46,576 bases of DNA, taken from contig JAKQSI010000075.1 of the NCBI GenBank assembly GCA_029570205.1, forward strand, positions 1 through 46,576, written 5' to 3'. A program made the translations under genes and the position numbers. Below are positions 44,694-46,576 of this stretch, piece after piece. Source of the stretch: Candidatus Omnitrophota bacterium (lineage in GTDB: Bacteria; Hinthialibacterota; Hinthialibacteria; Hinthialibacterales; JAKPRU01). The notes beneath the pieces are model-generated. The model was not told where the DNA came from, did not search any database, and saw nothing but the letters and a program-made list of their open reading frames with translations. The stretch's first letter is position 1; each line of letters starts with the position of its first letter.

Positions 44694-46190
44694 ATGCCGA
44701 GTCCACACATCCTGGAAATGCTGGAGATCGACAAATCCTATCCGGGCGTTCAGGCGCTGCGGAATGTGCAGCTGCGGGTCCGGCCCGGCGAGGTCCACGC
44801 CCTGGTGGGGGAAAATGGGGCTGGAAAATCCACCCTGATGAAAATCCTGGCCGGCGCGGAGAGCATGGACTCCGGTCGCATCCTTGTGGACGGTAGCGAG
44901 GTCCTGATCGATTCGCCCCACAAGGCACAGTCGCTCGGCATTTCCATCATTTACCAGGAGTTCAACCTGGTCCCGCAACTGGGGGCCGCTGAGAACATCT
45001 TTCTGGGGCGGGAACCGACCCGCTTCGGATTTGTGGATTTCGGGAAAGAATATGCGGAATCCCGTGCCCTTCTGGAACGGCTGGGGATCACACTGGACCT
45101 CGACACTCCCATCAGCCGTCTCTCTGTGGCTCAGCAACAGATGGTCGAAATCGCCAAAGCCCTTTCGGTGAACGCCAAGATCATCGCCATGGACGAACCG
45201 AGCGCCACGCTGACACTCCATGAACTGGAAAGCCTTTTCAAACTCATTCATACACTGAAAACACAAGGGGTCAGTATCATTTATATCTCGCACCGCCTGG
45301 AGGAAATCTTTGAGGTCTGCGACCGCGTGACCGTGCTGCGGGACGGCGAATGGATCGACACCAGGGACATTTCCGAAGTGAACCGGGAATCCGTCATCGA
45401 AATGATGGTCGGCCGCAAAATCACGGATGAGTTCCCGAAGGAAAAGATCACGCCCGGCAAAGAAATCCTTCGTGTAGAGGGACTTTCGCGCGGCTTTGTG
45501 CGGGATGTTTCCTTCTCGGTCCATGAGGGTGAAATTGTAGCGCTGACCGGCCTGGTGGGCGCGGGACGAACAGAAATCGCGCGGATGATATTCGGCGCGG
45601 ACCAGCCACAAAGCGGGCAGATTTTCCTGGCCGGCAATCCGGTTGACGTGCGGTCTCCGCGCAACGCCATCGACCGGGGCATCTGCCTTTTGACCGAGGA
45701 CCGCAAAAACCAGGGACTTGTTCTGGGAATGCGGCTCCGCGAAAATGTCACACTGCCAAGTTTGAAAGATTTCTGCACATGGGCTTTTGTTCGCATAAAT
45801 GAGGAACGCGCTCGCGTCTCCGAGTTTGTAGACGATTTGCGAATTAAGACACCATCGGTGGAAGAGATTGTTCAGAATCTTTCCGGCGGGAACCAGCAGA
45901 AAGTCGTCCTCGCCAAATGGCTATTGACCAGAGCCAAACTCATAATCTTTGATGAACCGACACGCGGAATCGATGTCGGGGCAAAACGGGAAATCTACAC
46001 GCTGATGGGGCGGCTGTTGAAACAGGGACTCGGCATTTTGATGATTTCATCCGAATTGCCGGAGGTCCTTGGAATGGCCGACCGGGCGCTGGTCATGGCA
46101 GAGGGACGCATTCAGGGTGAACTCTCGCGGCAGGAGGCCACCCAGGAGAAGATCATGGATCTCGCGACCAGCGCCGCACGGGCAGCATGA
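44694..46190 (+). CDS. Ribose/galactose-type sugar ABC transporter ATPase (two NBDs)
   Basis: A 498-residue RbsA/MglA-like protein. The first ATPase has GENGAGKSTLMKILAG, LSVAQQQMVEIAKAL and IIAMDEPSATLT. The second has the degenerate GLVGAGRTEIARMIFG, LSGGNQQKVVLAKWLL and LIIFDEPTRGIDVGAK. The family couples sugar uptake to ATP. GGAG lies about 9 bases before the ATG. No permease follows: repeats and a new promoter lie directly downstream. The substrate-binding protein at 15048 is a possible partner. Confidence 0.93.
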   Translation: MPSPHILEMLEIDKSYPGVQALRNVQLRVRPGEVHALVGENGAGKSTLMKILAGAESMDSGRILVDGSEVLIDSPHKAQSLGISIIYQEFNLVPQLGAAENIFLGREPTRFGFVDFGKEYAESRALLERLGITLDLDTPISRLSVAQQQMVEIAKALSVNAKIIAMDEPSATLTLHELESLFKLIHTLKTQGVSIIYISHRLEEIFEVCDRVTVLRDGEWIDTRDISEVNRESVIEMMVGRKITDEFPKEKITPGKEILRVEGLSRGFVRDVSFSVHEGEIVALTGLVGAGRTEIARMIFGADQPQSGQIFLAGNPVDVRSPRNAIDRGICLLTEDRKNQGLVLGMRLRENVTLPSLKDFCTWAFVRINEERARVSEFVDDLRIKTPSVEEIVQNLSGGNQQKVVLAKWLLTRAKLIIFDEPTRGIDVGAKREIYTLMGRLLKQGLGILMISSELPEVLGMADRALVMAEGRIQGELSRQEATQEKIMDLATSAARAA

Positions 46191-46220
46191 TTGGGCAAAT
46201 GCGCGGCTGTCTTTCCTGGG

Positions 46221-46448
46221 GTGGCACAGGCATCCCTGCCTGTGATTTCTGCCCTGGATTCCAGCTTTCGCCGGAATGACGGCTTGCACCCCGCGTGGTC
46301 CCATTCACGGCTTGCACCCCGCGTGGTCCCATTCATCGTCATTCCGGACCTGATCCGGAATCCAGGAAACGACGGTGCAGGCAAGGAATAGTAACACGGG
46401 CGTCTTGCCCGTGATTTGCCTGGATTCCGGCTTTCGCCGGAATGCTGG
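46221..46448. repeat. Cluster of CACAGGC- and ATTCCGG-type hairpin repeats
   Basis: CACAGGCA TCCC TGCCTGTG (46225-46244). CACGGGC GTCTT GCCCGTG (46395-46413). Two ATTCC(A/G)GC TTTC GCCGGAAT units, one near 46260-46278 and one near 46424-46443. Together they fill the gap after the ABC ATPase gene. No gene is seen. Confidence 0.65.
46280..46335. repeat. 28-bp tandem duplication
   Basis: Two exact head-to-tail copies, 46280-46307 and 46308-46335, starting CGGCTTGCACCCCGCG. It lies inside the hairpin cluster. Confidence 0.75.
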
Positions 46449-46505
46449 AGTTTGGCCTTTTACTAGAGAAAACGGACTGAAAATTACATCGGGTGAAATT
46501 TTTGC

Positions 46506-46534
46506 TTGATTTCGCCCGGTTTTCGGTGTATCCT
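46506..46534 (+). promoter_or_regulatory. Promoter of the gene starting at 46573
   Basis: TTGATT (46506-46511), 17 bp and TATCCT (46529-46534). The start would fall near 46541 within the operator. Confidence 0.6.
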
Positions 46535-46537
46535 GGG

Positions 46538-46557
46538 ATCTAGTGATATAACTAGAT
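46538..46557. promoter_or_regulatory. Inverted repeat operator at the transcription start
   Basis: ATCTAGT GATATA ACTAGAT: perfect 7-bp arms with a 6-bp spacer, covering the predicted start site, followed at once by AGGAGG. The placement is that of a repressor operator. Confidence 0.6.
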
Positions 46558-46572
46558 ACCAGGAGGATTCCC

Positions 46573-46576
46573 ATGG
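46573..46576 (+). CDS. Start of a gene cut by the window
   Basis: ATG at 46573 lies 6 bases after AGGAGG (46561-46566). Only four bases are present, so the product cannot be named. The operator before it suggests a regulated gene, perhaps encoding its own repressor. Confidence 0.6.

Overview
This is a chromosomal segment of a free-living, moderately high-GC bacterium. It holds about 38 protein genes and no rRNA, tRNA or CRISPR array that I can see. The content suggests a polysaccharide-scavenging member of the PVC/FCB-like environmental phyla (for example Hydrogenedentota, Sumerlaeota or Planctomycetota relatives). Pointers are secreted BNR sialidase-like proteins, a DUF1080 protein, several Tat-exported sugar enzymes, a GH67-N/DUF4838-like giant and hairpin-type dispersed repeats. 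This placement is an inference; no phylogenetic marker here settles it.

Layout. 1-0.24 kb: the truncated end of an IS481-type element. 0.36-2.8 kb: a secreted protein joining a formylglycine-generating-enzyme-like domain, a sialidase-like propeller and MORN/YwqK-like repeats. 2.9-5.6 kb: an overlapping pair of a MoxR-like AAA ATPase and a TraB/DUF5682-like protein of unknown role. 5.7-13.8 kb: the conserved housekeeping block aroF, rsmD, coaD, rpmF, plsX, fabH, fabD, fabG, acpP, fabF. It makes chorismate precursor, CoA and fatty acids, with phospholipid initiation by PlsX. 13.9-17.5 kb: a DUF457-like membrane protein, an orphan sugar-binding lipoprotein-like protein, a CgeB-like glycosyltransferase and a tiny Cys-rich DUF6485 protein. 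17.8-20.7 kb: a MerR regulator, then a MarR regulator and a B12-binding radical SAM protein whose promoters carry the same 16-bp element. 21-25.3 kb: a large secreted six-hairpin glycosidase-like protein facing a GT39-like membrane protein. 25.3-29.2 kb: ilvD, then a Tat-exported TIM-barrel and an aldo/keto reductase. 29.2-30.2 kb: a VapBC pair with a nearly leaderless promoter and a short addiction-module relic. 30.2-35.3 kb: nitroreductase, SAM methyltransferase, EamA transporter, DUF1080 protein and a Tat-exported fucose-isomerase-like protein. 35.9-40.3 kb: a DUF4838/GH67-N-like protein, a BNR sialidase-like protein and a wrecked ThuA-like gene. 40.4-46.2 kb: cstA, comEC and a ribose-type ABC ATPase. 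The right edge holds a repeat cluster and a promoter-operator for a gene that begins in the last four bases.

How it fits together. The accessory genes form a theme of export, oxidation or isomerisation and hydrolysis of sugars in the envelope, with uptake parts (CstA, split ABC transporter, EamA) scattered between them. Hairpin repeats (CACAGGC-type, CCTCCC-type and inverted 24-mers) sit between and even inside genes. They have visibly reshaped two genes: the GT39-like N terminus and the ThuA relic. The most testable new points are the MarR/radical-SAM operator pair, the MoxR/TraB-like pair, the operator at the right edge and the repeat-derived protein N terminus.
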